A DNA stretch of 64,000 nucleotides from Diplolepis rosae (lineage: Eukaryota > Arthropoda > Insecta > Hymenoptera > Diplolepididae). Below the pieces are notes generated by a model. The model was not told where the DNA came from, made no database searches, and saw only the letters and a program-made list of their open reading frames with translations. Location of the stretch: contig JAPYXD010000741.1 of NCBI GenBank assembly GCA_030998225.1, positions 2,542,001 through 2,606,000 on the forward strand, written 5' to 3'. This document shows positions 11,511 to 22,393 of this stretch, piece after piece (within the stretch, counting starts at the first letter, position 1; each line of letters starts with the position of its first letter). A program made the translations under genes and the position numbers.

Positions 11511-12354
11511 GATTTGACTCGTAGAATTTCAAAACCTTGTCTCTTCTTTCGCTTTTGCTGCATCTAAAAAAACTTTTTAATTAATTTTTTCTTTTTGAGG
11601 ATTGGAGTTCATTTTTATCTTTGTGGATTAGGCCTACAGGGGATACCACATAAAAAAACGCGCCCTCAAAACATTTTTTTCTAGATATTTTGTTTCGCGG
11701 TTCTTCTTGGTTTGAACTCGTCGAAGCAACAAAATTATTTTCACTCGTGATGAACAGTGTTCCTTATAATATGATAAAATCAAGAATAGAATTTTATGAA
11801 TAAAAAATACTTAGGTTTTTTTTTTTATGAGTCCCCTTGCCTTTCACGAAAAACAATATTCTTATAATCTATAATATATACAAAGAATTCTGTCACTTCA
11901 ACTACTAGGGGTGTTTTTTGATTTTTAGTCCCCTTGCATCTCACGCATAAACTTGTACAATAACAAATATGAACAAAGACCTAAATCTATGAACAACGTG
12001 GCTGACTACACTTACCGTGTAAGGCCCAAGGAAGAAACACGAGTCCAAAATTATACAAAAATTGGTTTAATACTGTTCAAGTAACAAACACAAATCAAGT
12101 TTAACAATAATATGTTAAAAAGAATCGTCACTGTTGTTATATAGAACGAGAAAAGTCGAAGACAAGTCACATGGCTTTAAAAAAAAAACACTCTCTATAC
12201 TACTATGTGTCGTTGTTTACCATGCCTGCCGGTGCGAGTTGCAAGACCGCAACGCGTAATTATTTTTTAAAACGCAAATTGACTGTGACTTTTTTGAAGA
12301 AGTATACCTGAAATTAGACTTTCTATAAAGAAGCGAAAAATACAAGGAGTATTA
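11511..12354. other. Spacer with inverted satellite pieces
   Basis: 11828-11875 and 11905-11950 are reverse complements of parts of the satellite monomer (GAGTCCCCTTGCCTTTCACG; AGTCCCCTTGCATCTCACG). Satellite array and inverted pieces may be the two ends of one fold-back element. No gene seen elsewhere in the stretch. Confidence 0.5.
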
Positions 12355-13806
12355 AGGTAAAAGCACCAATAGCCGGACGGTACCCAATAGCCAGACAGAG
12401 CCATGAATTTTTCTCAAAATTAGAGATTTACGAATCACTTATCGCTATTTTGGTGTACCGTATACAAACCTCGAAACGTACACTTTAAAAAAGTGAAAAA
12501 TTTGTTGAATTAGAAATTAAAACTTCGCCAAGAAAACAAAATTTCTCTACTGAAGCACAAGGCTGGTCGAAATGTAGCGAAATCTGCTCTATAAACTAAC
12601 TGACACGTTGTCTTTGTTAAGCAAATAACATTTACATTTACCCTCATTTTTCATTTTAATACGTGTTACACTGAAGTCAAATGCTTTATCTACATCATAA
12701 TATTTTTCAAAATTAAAAAAAAAATTTTACTTTAATTAAATATTCTAAATCCGGTTATTAGGTCAATGAATATTCGTTTTGCCTAATAACCGAACGCGTG
12801 TCCGGAGTTACATTGCACTTATTTTGTTTTCGCTCTAGTCACCGGACGAAAAGGTTATTACAAAAACGAATGCGAATTTTAAAAAGTGCTGTTGATATTT
12901 TCGAGAAAAGTGGTAAGTATTTGATTGTTTTCAATTCATAGAAGATATCTGTATGATAAAATATTAGGTAAATTACTTTAAACATATTTTAATTAGTCAA
13001 ATATGAAATCCAACCTCAATTGACACTTGACGTCTATTTTCTTGTTGATTTTACATTGAGAACAATGAAAATATGGATTTCAGAGTGAAATTTCCCCACT
13101 TTTTTGATCTTTTTGAATGATAATTTTCAATAATAATGATAAAGTATGATTGATAATGAATAATTTTTTAAAGAAATAATGTTTGAATTATGGATTTGCT
13201 GGAAATCTGATATTTTGAGAAAGTATTTTCATTTTAACATATGTATTTTCTGGGTTTTATGTATTTGGTGTCTTTATTATAGATCATGGAAAAAGTATCA
13301 GAAAAAATATTAAAAAGCTTTATACCAAAGCGGATATTATTAATGCGATTGAGGATATAAGGCAAAAACGATTGACAATTAGTGCTGCAAGCTTTAAATA
13401 TAATATATTCTATTTGTAAAATCTTTTTCAATACTTTTTTTATAAGCGCAGACCTAAAAAATGTTTCCGTAAATATTTCCCACTGTTTATTATGCTTAAA
13501 AAATATCAAATCCATATCAATCAAATTATAATATTCTCTTGTCCGAGTATTGGTGCAGCGCTGTTCGGCTATTTGATCAATTCACTTTACCCGTCCGGCA
13601 ATTGGCTCCAGAGCATTATTTAATGAAAAGAATTATTAAAATGGATTATTCAGATCTAACACAACTCTGGACTTTTTGTTATAGTAGGGAAGACACATAC
13701 ATCAAAATAATCGTGGCAATTCTTGATTCCGTATCACATTTAGAACGATTAATACAAAAAATTGAATGACATTTCCTTAGACGTCCGGCTATTGGTGCTT
13801 TTACCT
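12355..13806. mobile_element. Pogo-like Tc1/mariner DNA transposon, decayed
   Basis: Ends are perfect inverted repeats of about 26 bp beginning AGGTAAAAGCACCAATAGCC, flanked by TA at 12353-12354 and 13807-13808. Related short motifs (GGCTATT, CCGGTTATTAGG, CCGGACG) recur inside. A relic of a pogo/pipsqueak HTH lies at 13309-13410. The remaining transposase is lost. The ends resemble those of the MITE at 20921-21629. Confidence 0.85.
13309..13410 (+). pseudogene. Pogo/pipsqueak-type HTH fragment
   Basis: One frame reads LYTKADIINAIEDIRQKRLT followed by ISAASFKYNI, the pattern of the N-terminal psq helix-turn-helix that pogo-family transposases use to bind their ends. The frame closes soon after, and no CENP-B-like or DDE domain is left. 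It sits inside TIRs with TA duplications, which agrees with a pogo origin. The 96-codon minus-strand ORF over the same bases is its shadow. Confidence 0.6.
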
Positions 13807-13808
13807 TA

Positions 13809-14176
13809 CTGCATGATATAAGATTTCAAGTCAATTTATTAATAAATTTTTGCTCTACAACTGTTAGTTATATCTAGTTAAAATTTGAATATATCATTTT
13901 TTCATTTTGTTCAACAGTATATTAAAAGAAAATATACTCCTTAGCATGTAAAATATTTGATTTTGCACATAAGAATAATCTCAGAATTTTGTTATGGTTT
14001 TCACAAGAGGAGTATGTCTAACAGGGAACACCTATTTGCATCATATTTTGTGGTCTAAAAGGCCTTAATACAATATGAAAAAAAGTTCAACCTTTTTGCC
14101 CAGATAAGAAGCGCTTTAGTTTGAAGAATTCCATGCAACTGAAATACCAGTCGAGATAAAGAGGGAATAAGCCAGT
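13809..14176. other. AT-rich spacer
   Basis: Nothing recognisable on either strand. Confidence 0.4.
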
Positions 14177-14243
14177 TGTGATAGCGCAGTGGTCTAGATG
14201 TTTAGCTACAGAGTTAGATGTCACGCGTTCGCGTCCTCACACT
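14177..14243 (+). pseudogene. tRNA-like sequence with A and B boxes (SINE head)
   Basis: Contains TAGCGCAGTGGTC (A-box-like, 14182-14194) and GCGTTCGCGTCC (B-box-like, 14225-14236) about 30 bases apart, followed by a T-run and then an A-run. Cloverleaf pairing of the acceptor is weak. It looks like the promoter head of a tRNA-derived SINE rather than a working tRNA. Confidence 0.5.
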
Positions 14244-14283
14244 TTTTTAAAAAAAAAAATTTCTCAATTTAAAAAAAATAATA

Positions 14284-14722
14284 ATTTAAGGGAATATGGT
14301 GGATTAAAACTGAGAATTACTTGTAATTTTGACAGAACGCGTATTATAGCTTACTTGAACTATGCTTCAAATTTCGTGACCCTTCAGAACCTCAAACCCG
14401 AGAAATTAATTATTGAAAATAACATGTGATCTTATGGGAAAATGCTGTTTTTTAAGGATTATTTAAAAATGGGAAAATTATGAAAAAATTCTGAGATACG
14501 TGGAATTTTTTCATAATTTTCCCATTTTTAAATGATTTTTAAATATCTTTATAATCTGCAAAAACAGCATTTTCCCATAAGATCACATGTTATTTTCAAT
14601 AATTAATTTCTCGGGTTTGAGGTTCTGAAGGGTCACGAAATTTGAACCATAGTTCAAGTAAGCTATAATACGCGTTCTGTCAAAATTACAAGTAATTCTC
14701 ATTTTTAATAGTCTCATCCACC
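14284..14722. mobile_element. Palindromic fold-back element, main part (interrupted)
   Basis: Left arm 14298-14495 and right arm ~14515-14722 pair over about 190 bp around a short centre. The right arm stops at CACC, where the large LTR element begins. The few bases missing from it reappear after that element, at 43148-43161 (ATACTCCCTTAAG, the near-complement of the left flank TTAAGGGAATAT). So the fold-back predates the LTR insertion. Confidence 0.85.
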
Positions 14723-15821
14723 TGTCACGTCCTGTGACCAGTTACATGTATTTATTATAATTTTAAGATTTCATAATAAAAATTGCATGAAGAATATGTT
14801 TTGGAAAGTATTGATTGTACGAAATAGAATTTACGATAGCAAAATTGTAACAGGGAGAGAGAAATAGTAAATTTATAAATAGAGAACATTTATGAATGAA
14901 ACATCATAACCCTAATAAGGGTGTTAGTAGGGGAACCCCATCGGAATGTCCTAAGTACACAAGAATATGGACCGGCGCAGCAAAGGATGAAAATTAAAAA
15001 ATCAATCATATCAAGGAAAAAAGGAACGTAGGGGAACCCAAGAGAAGGCCAAGTTGAAAATATGTTTCCCCTTTTCTTGATGTATGGAACTGGAAGTCAA
15101 GAAACTAGGTTTTCCACGCGCTAGGAAAGTAACCCTCATGGGAGTTTTCGCCAGGGTAGATTTTTGCATAAAAGCAGGTGCTTTCTTGTGAATCTGCCAG
15201 TTTTTCTTCAGATTTCGTCGAGTTCTTCAATTCTTCTTCAGTTTCTCATCGCGGAGTCGGTCTCCCCAAAAGGGTCTTCGTCCAGTTCTTCGTCGGTTTT
15301 TGCCCAAGTTCCATCGCAAAGTGACTCTGTCAAAAAAGGGTCTTCTTCAGAGTTCATCACCGCGAGTGACTACCCTCCTGATTACTAATATTAACTCAAG
15401 TTTGCAAGTGAAGATTTACGAGTGACTATTTATTGGTACGTTCCTCCTCAATACAGATTTGGATTATCAGTATAAAATAAAAAAGAAGAGACAACTCGCA
15501 CCTCCAGTTCCAGTGGTTGGATCCAGGATACCAGGGTCCCAAGGACGGTTCCAAGCACAGTTCCAGTAGAATAAATAAAATAAGAAGTAAGTCTAATTTA
15601 ACCAAAATCAGAAGGAATATTCTTAAAATTTCTCTCTCTCGCGTGTTTTTCTTATGTAAAAGCAGTGAATAAAGGTTAATAATTGTAAATTCGTTGAATA
15701 TTCATTTGTTGTTAGCTTCCCTCACCCTGGTTCGGTTTAGAAATTCTTTGGATTTCTTCACCGATCAAAAACGAGGGGAATTAATTTAATAATAGTAAAA
15801 GGTAAGTGACAGGACGTTACA
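14723..15821 (+). repeat. 5' LTR of the large Gypsy element
   Basis: 1099 bp from TGTCACGTCCTGTGAC to GTGACAGGACGTTACA; the two ends are 16-bp inverted repeats with two mismatches. A TATA-like GCATAAAAGCAGG lies near 15166 and AATAAA signals at about 15568 and 15667. It matches the LTR at 38865 with only scattered differences. The Ser-rich 74-codon ORF at 15164-15388 is not preserved in frame in the other LTR and is not a gene. No TGG-type primer-binding site follows the LTR, so the element's original 5' internal edge is changed or lost. Confidence 0.92.
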
Positions 15822-16941
15822 TACCCTTTTACAATTTTTGCTGCATCAGCCGGGAAACACAAAAGTTAACAACAAAGGAGAGAAAAATTTATATATTAAA
15901 TGATACCTAACTTTCTAGTGAATTTTCTTTGAAAGATATATAGATATTTTATGAAAAGAAAGAGAGATTTCACCCACATATAGAAATTCCTTCTTTAATC
16001 GAATATAAGTGTTTTATAAATATAAATACAAAATATGAGATATTGAAAGCGAAAAAAGTGTTTAGTGTCAAAAATTGAAATTTTAATACATGGAAAAGAA
16101 GTGAATAAAAATTTTCCATACAATATTTAATTAAAAAATTTCTTCGCAATTTTTAAATAAATTTTTTTTTTTCGTGAATCTAAATAAAATTTTTTTTATG
16201 AAATATTCAATTAAAATTTTTTGCAAATTCTAAATTAATTTTCTTTGGGAATATTAAATAAATATTTCTTCATGCAATATTTAATAAACATTTTTCGCAA
16301 ATTTTAAATAAATTTGTTCGTGAATTTAAATAAATTTTTCAATGCAAAATTCAATCCAAATTTTTGGCAAATTTCAAATTAATCCTTTCAAAAATTACCA
16401 ATAAATTTTTTTTTTCCAATTTTATTTCATTAATTAATAAATAAAATCTTATTACAACACAACAGTTTTTATTTTTTTTTTTGAATTTCTGCTAGTACAA
16501 GGATTATTCCGGGCTTGTGCTTGAGTCATCCTTGTCTAATCCAGTACAGCAAAAATTCATCATTTGTTAACTAAGATTAAATTCAAGTTTTAAACAGAAA
16601 AAATAGAGCACACGAAAACATAAGTCCACTTTGGATTCGTTGAACGGTCACCATAATTTGGGTGTGGCAAACCTCCACGTGCTTACATTTTACTGTTTTC
16701 AACTTTTATTTTTTCTCTATTTGTCAAAGAAACTGACACCTTCAATTTCTTGACGATTATCAAAATTCTGTAAGTATCTGAATTAAGCAGGAAATTTGTG
16801 CTTGAGTCGAGCCTAATTAATTTGGTACTACAATAATTCTGATTTTCGACTGTCATGATATCTGTGAATCGTATAATTACCCAAGATTCTGTGCTTGAGT
16901 CTAGCTTGGCTAATTTTTAATCACAGAAGGATCGAATAATT
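15822..16941 (+). other. AT-rich internal 5' region
   Basis: No ORF. The motif GTGCTTGAGTC occurs three times, at about 16516, 16798 and 16890, each followed by a diverged copy of (G/T)AGCCTAATT. Degenerate AAATTTTTNGCAAATTTTAA-type repeats fill 16130-16420. No gag here, although gag would be expected. Confidence 0.5.
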
Positions 16942-18318
16942 GAAACCACAAAATAGGGTATTAAAATAAAAATTTATTTTTATTGATTTTTATTCCTGTG
17001 ACTGAAATTTGTTTTAGGATATAAGTTTTCACCTTGTGGGAAGTTATATTAAACAGCGATCAGCGAATTGCGCGCTCAGCTATCCCCAAACTAGAGTTTC
17101 AGAAGCTGATTAAAGATTAATTTAATAAATTTTGTATCCGGAGTTTCGATTACTGTAATCAAAAATTTGTTTAAGGATATAGTTTTTCACTTTCGTGGAA
17201 GGTGATATTAAAAAGCGATCAGCGAATTGCGCGCTCAGCTATCCTTAAATTAGAGTTTTTGAATATCAGAATTGAAATTTTTCCTATAAAACCACAAAAT
17301 AGGGTATTAAAATAAAAATTTATTTTTATTGATTTTTATTCCTGTGACTGAAATTTGTTTTAGGATATAAGTTTTCACCTTGTGGGAAGTTATATTAAAC
17401 AGCGATCAGCGAATTGCGCGCTCAGCTATCCCCAAACTAGAGTTTCAGAAGCTGATTAAAGATTAATTTAATAAATTTTGTATCCGGAGTTTCGATTACT
17501 GTAATCAAAAATTTGTTTAAGGATATAGCTTTTCACTTTCGTGGAAGGTTATATTAAAAAGCAATCAGCGAATTGCGCGCTCAGCTATCCTTAAATTAGA
17601 GTTTTTGAATTTTAGAAGTGCAATTTTTCCTATAAAACCACAAAATAGGATATTAAAATAAAAATTTATTTTTATAGATTTTTATTCCTGTGACTGAAAT
17701 TTGTTTTGGGATATAGCTTTTCACCTTGTGGGAAGTTATATTAAACAGCGATCAGCGAATTGCGCGCTCAGCTATCCCCAAACTAGAGTTTCAGAAGCTG
17801 ATTAAAGATTAATTTAATAAATTTTGTATCCGGAGTTTCGATTACTGTAATCAAAAATTTGTTTAAGGATATAGTTTTTCACTTTCGTGGAAGGTGATAT
17901 TAAAAAGCGATCAGCGAATTGCGCGCTCAGCTATCCTTAAATTAGAGTTTTTGAATATCAGAATTGAAATTTTTCCTATAAAACCACAAAATAGGGTATT
18001 AAAATAAAAATTTATTTTTATTGATTTTTATTCCTGTGACTGAAATTTGTTTTAGGATATAAGTTTTCACCTTGTGGGAAGTTATATTAAACAGCGATCA
18101 GCGAATTGCGCGCTCAGCTATCCCCAAACTAGAGTTTCAGAAGCTGATTAAAGATTAATTTAATAAATTTTGTATCCGGAGTTTCGATTACTGTAATCAA
18201 AAATTTGTTTAAGGATATAGTTTTTCACTTTCGTGGAAGGTGATATTAAAAAGCGATCAGCGAATTGCGCGCTCAGCTATCCTTAAATTAGAGTTTTTGA
18301 ATTTCAGAATTGCAATTT
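16942..18318. repeat. 346-bp dimeric tandem repeat, copy B (about 4 units)
   Basis: Same unit, period and two-half organisation as copy A. Small variants are shared between individual units of the two arrays (CAATCAGCG in place of CGATCAGCG at about 430 and 17561). This suggests duplication of a whole block rather than independent amplification. It is followed by the same leader and pol start. Confidence 0.93.
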
Positions 18319-18592
18319 TTCCTATAAAATTACACAAGTACACTATACATCAAATTTATGTAACAAGGTATTTCTTTAATAAAAAATCAGAATTAAACAA
18401 AAACTTTCAATAAAACAACAACTAAAATAAATTCTATAAATAAAAAAAATGAAATACGTATATCTGTAAATTTATTTGAAAAAATATATATATGTACTAT
18501 ATCAAAATATACATAACTCATATTTTGGACAATACTGTATTTCTACATGTCTTCACCCCCGTTAGATTTTTAAAATAAATAATTTTAAAAAA
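18319..18592 (+). other. AT-rich leader between tandem repeat and pol, copy B
   Basis: Near-identical to 1197-1469. It differs, for example, by one C fewer in the run before GTTAGATTTT. No ORF. Confidence 0.65.
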
Positions 18593-20706
18593 TAATGCAG
18601 ACAGATTTCAAATCCCAGGAGAACCACTTGAAGCTACTAATGTATTACAACATTCAATTCCAACTGTAGATGACGCTCCAATTTTTTCAAGACAATATAG
18701 ATTTCCCCCAGTTCACAAGGAAGAAATTACAAGACAAGTCGATGAATTATTAAAATATAAAATAATCAAGCCCTCACAATCACCGTATAACACTCCAGTG
18801 TGGATAGTTCCTAAAAAACCTGATTCTCAAGGAAAAATAAAATGGAGAATGGTTCTTGATTTTCGTAAATTAAATGAAAAAACAATTGGCGATTCGTATC
18901 CTTTACCTAATATAAACGATATACTTGATTATTTAGGATCAGCAAAATATTTTTCAGTGTTTGATTTAGCTACCGGTTTTCACCATATAAAAATGAACCC
19001 AAAAGACTCACATAAAACCGCATTTTCTACACCTCACGGTCATTACGAATTCGATAGAATGCCTTTCGGTTTGAAAACAGCACCCCCCACATTTCAAAGA
19101 TTGATGGATTTAACATTAACTGGATTAATCGGAACGGAACTTTTTGTATATCTTGATGGCATAGTTATATATGCAAATACTCTAGAAGAACACGAAATTA
19201 AATTCAACAATTTAGCAGAAAGACTTAGAAAAGCAAATATTCATTTACAACCAGACAAATGCGAATTTTTACGACCTGAAGTAGGATATTTAGGTCATAT
19301 AATTGATAAAAATGGAGTACGTCCAGATCCAAAAAAGATAATAGCTGTAAAAAACTTTCCAATCCCAAAAACACAGAAAAATGTTAAACAATTTTTAGGC
19401 TTAGCAGGATATTATAGACGATTTATTGATGGATTTTCAAAAATTGCAAGTCCTTTAAATCAACTTCTGAAAAAAGATACACCTTTTAATTGGACAGAAA
19501 AACAACAAGCAGCTTTCGAAATTTTAAAAGCAAAATTATGTGAAGAACCACTTTTACAACGACCTGATTTTTCTCAACCTTTTATACTCACAACAGATGC
19601 CTCAGGATTTGCAATAGGAGGTATTTTATCACAAGGTAAAATAGGTAAAGATAAGCCAATAGCATATGCTTCACGTAGTCTAAGTGATACTGAGAAAAAA
19701 TATGATACATATGAGAAGGAAGCTCTTGCTATAATATTTTGTGTAACTCATTTTCGTCCTTATTTGTATGGGAGAAAATTTACTTTAGTGACTGATCACA
19801 AACCTCTAGTTTGGTTTCAAAATTCTAAAGACCCTTGTTCACGAGTTTCACGTTGGAGATTGAAACTCGCAGAATATGATTTTGATGTAATTTACAAAGC
19901 TGGAAAAATGAATGTAAATGCAGACGCTCTCTCAAGAAACCCTATTGATGATAACAAAGAGAAATCAAGATATTTACAAGTTGACGCCAATGATACTTTT
20001 ATGACTTCCCTAGAAAAAATGTTTTCCAAGAAAACTTTTACAAGAAAAAAACAAGAAAACTCTAAAAATGAGGTAAAACCTTCAAAACGAAGAAACTTGA
20101 ATCCAGAAATCGTACCAGACGACGTAGATCATTTTAGCGAAATTCCGGAAGCCCAAATATTAAATATTGACTCAAAAATTCCAGAATATTTTCCGGAATT
20201 CCTTAGTGAAGAATCACTCAGTGAGATTGGTAAGAATATTTTAAAATACACAAATTTATTCAAAAATATGGCTTCAAGACTTATTTTTATGACAATATTT
20301 TTATTAAGTCTAGTGTTTTCCAAAAAATACGAAAATTTATCATGGAAAACTATTACTACGAGAGCTCAAAAGAGAATAGAGCAAGAAAAAGCAAAAAATT
20401 TGAATCGAAACGAAACTCAAGAAAAATTAGACGAAAATTTTTCTTCTAAACCTCTTATGAAAATACCACGAGGTAGGCCAAGAAAAAATCTACCTACAAA
20501 TTTGAAAAATATTCCCTCAAACAAAAAGAAAGAGAGGTAGGCCAAGAAAACAAATGTTTGAAAACGAATTACCAGAAATAAATGTGCAAAAGGGAAGCCA
20601 AACAAAAGTAGAATCAGATTCCGACTCTGATTCTGATTATTTAGATTATTTGAAACAAACTCAAGCAAAAAATAAAAAGAAGAAGAATGCCAAGAAGCCA
20701 AAATAA
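18593..20706 (+). pseudogene. Ty3/Gypsy pol: RT, RNase H and AT-hook linker, no integrase (copy B)
   Basis: A long open frame gives RT (RFQIPGEP at the start, PVWIVPKK, FDRMPFGLKTAPPTFQ), then RT/RNase H (TTDASGFAIG, YEKEALAI, VTDHKPLVW, NADALSRNP). The YxDD box reads YLDG at 19149-19160; loss of the second catalytic Asp should kill the polymerase. A lysine/acid-rich linker follows RNase H with an AT-hook (PRGRPRK, about 20466-20486). A one-base frameshift near 20525 hides the second hook (RGRPRK, 20533-20550) and an ESDSDSDSDY acidic stretch ending at TAA 20704-20706. Integrase is missing: an AT-rich stretch and a MITE follow. Gag and protease are also absent upstream. Confidence 0.92.
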
Positions 20707-20920
20707 AAAAATAGAAAAAAAATATCTGTACATTAATTATAAAAAAAAAAAATATATATATTTATATATACATATACAATTTAAATAAGATATAGAAATT
20801 TTATTTTGTCGATAAATAGTAAAAATATAAAAAATAAAAATTTGTTTTTTATGAAAATATATGGTTTATATATAAAATAAAAAATATATAAAACAAAATA
20901 AAAATGAATTTTCAGACATA
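20707..20920. other. AT-rich tract after pol copy B
   Basis: Runs of A and TA steps, no ORF. Integrase should be here by comparison with 33324-34792 and is absent. Confidence 0.5.
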
Positions 20921-21629
20921 GGGTAAATGTGCCAATTACTGCGGATCGAAAATCAAGACGGCTTTTAAAGTTAAAAAAAAGATTTTGAGATGAAAAAGTC
21001 GTCGCGAATTAATTTTTAAAACAGTATTTGGTATTAAGTAAGTAGCATGCAGTCCTTAAACCCTGAAAAGAAACCAGATTTACTTAGAAAATGCGAATCT
21101 AAAAAAAATGTTCCATGTAGGTATTACTGCGGGTTTGCATGAATTACTGCGCACCAATTACTGCGGAATCCCCAATTACTGCGCTCCAACTACTGCGAAT
21201 TCAACAACAACAACAACTTCAACTACGTTGAACATTTTATTTAATCTCAATTATAAAAAGTAAACACGACGAACCATTCGTAACAAATTAAGATTAATAA
21301 TTTTATTTAATTTAACTTAAAATTATATCACTTGAGTTCCTCTTGCATCTTTAGCAACGATTAAGGAGTGTTGAACATTTTATTTAAACTATATTATAAA
21401 AAGTGAACATGAAGCATTTTTAACAAATTAAGATTAAATAATATTATAACTCTTATTTAATTTACCTTAAAATTATATTACTTGACTTCCTCTTGCCTCA
21501 TTAGCAACGATTTTGGAGTTTCCAACATTTTGTTTAATCTCAATTATAAAAAGTAAGCATAACGAAGCATTTGTAATAGATTGAAAGGTTATGCAGTGCC
21601 GCCTGACAGATCGCAGTAATTCATACACC
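20921..21629. mobile_element. TA-flanked MITE with ATTACTGCG motifs
   Basis: Ends GGGTAAATGTGCCAATTACT and the inverse of GGTGTATGAATTACTGCGATC are imperfect inverted repeats, each flanked by TA (20919-20920; 21630-21631). AATTACTGCG or close variants occur at least six times near the left end. The terminus resembles that of the pogo-like element at 12355, so a pogo/mariner MITE is likely. Confidence 0.7.
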
Positions 21630-22055
21630 TATGAAAATCATGAACCAAATACTGTTTTGGTAAAAAAATGATTAAAAAACGTATTTTTTGTTATTTTGCA
21701 TAAATATTTAGAAAAATAAGATATTTACTTTGCAAAAAATAATATCACAATAAATATTTTATTTTCAGAAACGGAATTATAACAAGTTTTTCAGAACGTG
21801 TTCATGACCTGTCAACAAATCTAAGCATTAAAACTATGGGAATCGGGAACATGAGAGTTTCAAATTGCAATCAATTAGCTGCAAATATCGTAACTATTGA
21901 TAATTCGTTGATACTTATTATGCTTGGATTAGAAATTAATTGTTTTTAATTGTTCTGTGGCGTTATATATCTTTAAAACATTGTATATCATTAGTTTTAT
22001 TTGAAACCGCAGTAACTGCAATGATCTCATTGCAATAGTTCCCTGTTTTATCGAC
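21630..22055 (+). other. Region upstream of the CARD-like ORF
   Basis: AT-rich with a possible splice acceptor (TTTTATTTTCAG, ends ~21769). The frame of the next ORF stays open back to about 22005, so its true start may lie here or in a spliced leader. Confidence 0.4.
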
Positions 22056-22274
22056 ATGGTAGCTCTCTGGCCATACTTAATTCAAACTGGAATTTTTAAG
22101 AAAGACGACTGTAATATCCCCACATGGAGCAGAAATCTAAACAATCCAGAAATAATAAAAGACATTTTTTCAACAATCAAAACAAGAGGACCGGACGCAT
22201 ACAAAAATTTAATTGTCAGTTTACGGCTATCAAATCACATTGTCATAGCCGACATGTTGGATATAATGAACTAG
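22056..22274 (+). CDS. CARD-like small protein
   Basis: A 72-residue product from ATG 22056; the frame is open to ~22005, adding a hydrophobic helix (DLIAIVPCFIDM). The pattern ALWPYLIQTGIFKKDDC, then IIKDIFSTIKTRGPDAYKNL, then ADMLD fits the end of helix 1 to helix 6 of a caspase-recruitment domain, especially the TRGPxAYxxL turn. CARDs bind other CARDs, as in Dronc/caspase-9 and Apaf-1-type adaptors. A CARD-only protein would be expected to block or nucleate such complexes; that function is inference. A decayed homologue follows integrase at 34821. It overlaps by frame the upstream extension of the glycoprotein ORF. No other domain. Fold prediction would decide. Confidence 0.6.
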   Translation: MVALWPYLIQTGIFKKDDCNIPTWSRNLNNPEIIKDIFSTIKTRGPDAYKNLIVSLRLSNHIVIADMLDIMN

Positions 22275-22393
22275 GAACGCAAAATACAAAAAGTAAATCA
22301 ATAACTTCAAAAATATACATATGTAATGATAAAACATTTTCCTATTATTATATTACAAAGCAAGCTGCTAATTGGAACCCCCTTTTTCCAGAG

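Noticed and set aside
14178..14429. 83-codon ORF
   Set aside because: Runs through a tRNA-like SINE head and the arm of a palindrome; no coding signal.
15164..15388. Ser-rich 74-codon ORF
   Set aside because: Lies inside the LTR, and the matching part of the 3' LTR is read in another frame, so it is not conserved as protein.
22124..22393. N-terminal 90-codon extension of the glycoprotein ORF
   Set aside because: It overlaps the CARD-like ORF in another frame and lacks features; the signal peptide begins at the ATG at 22394.
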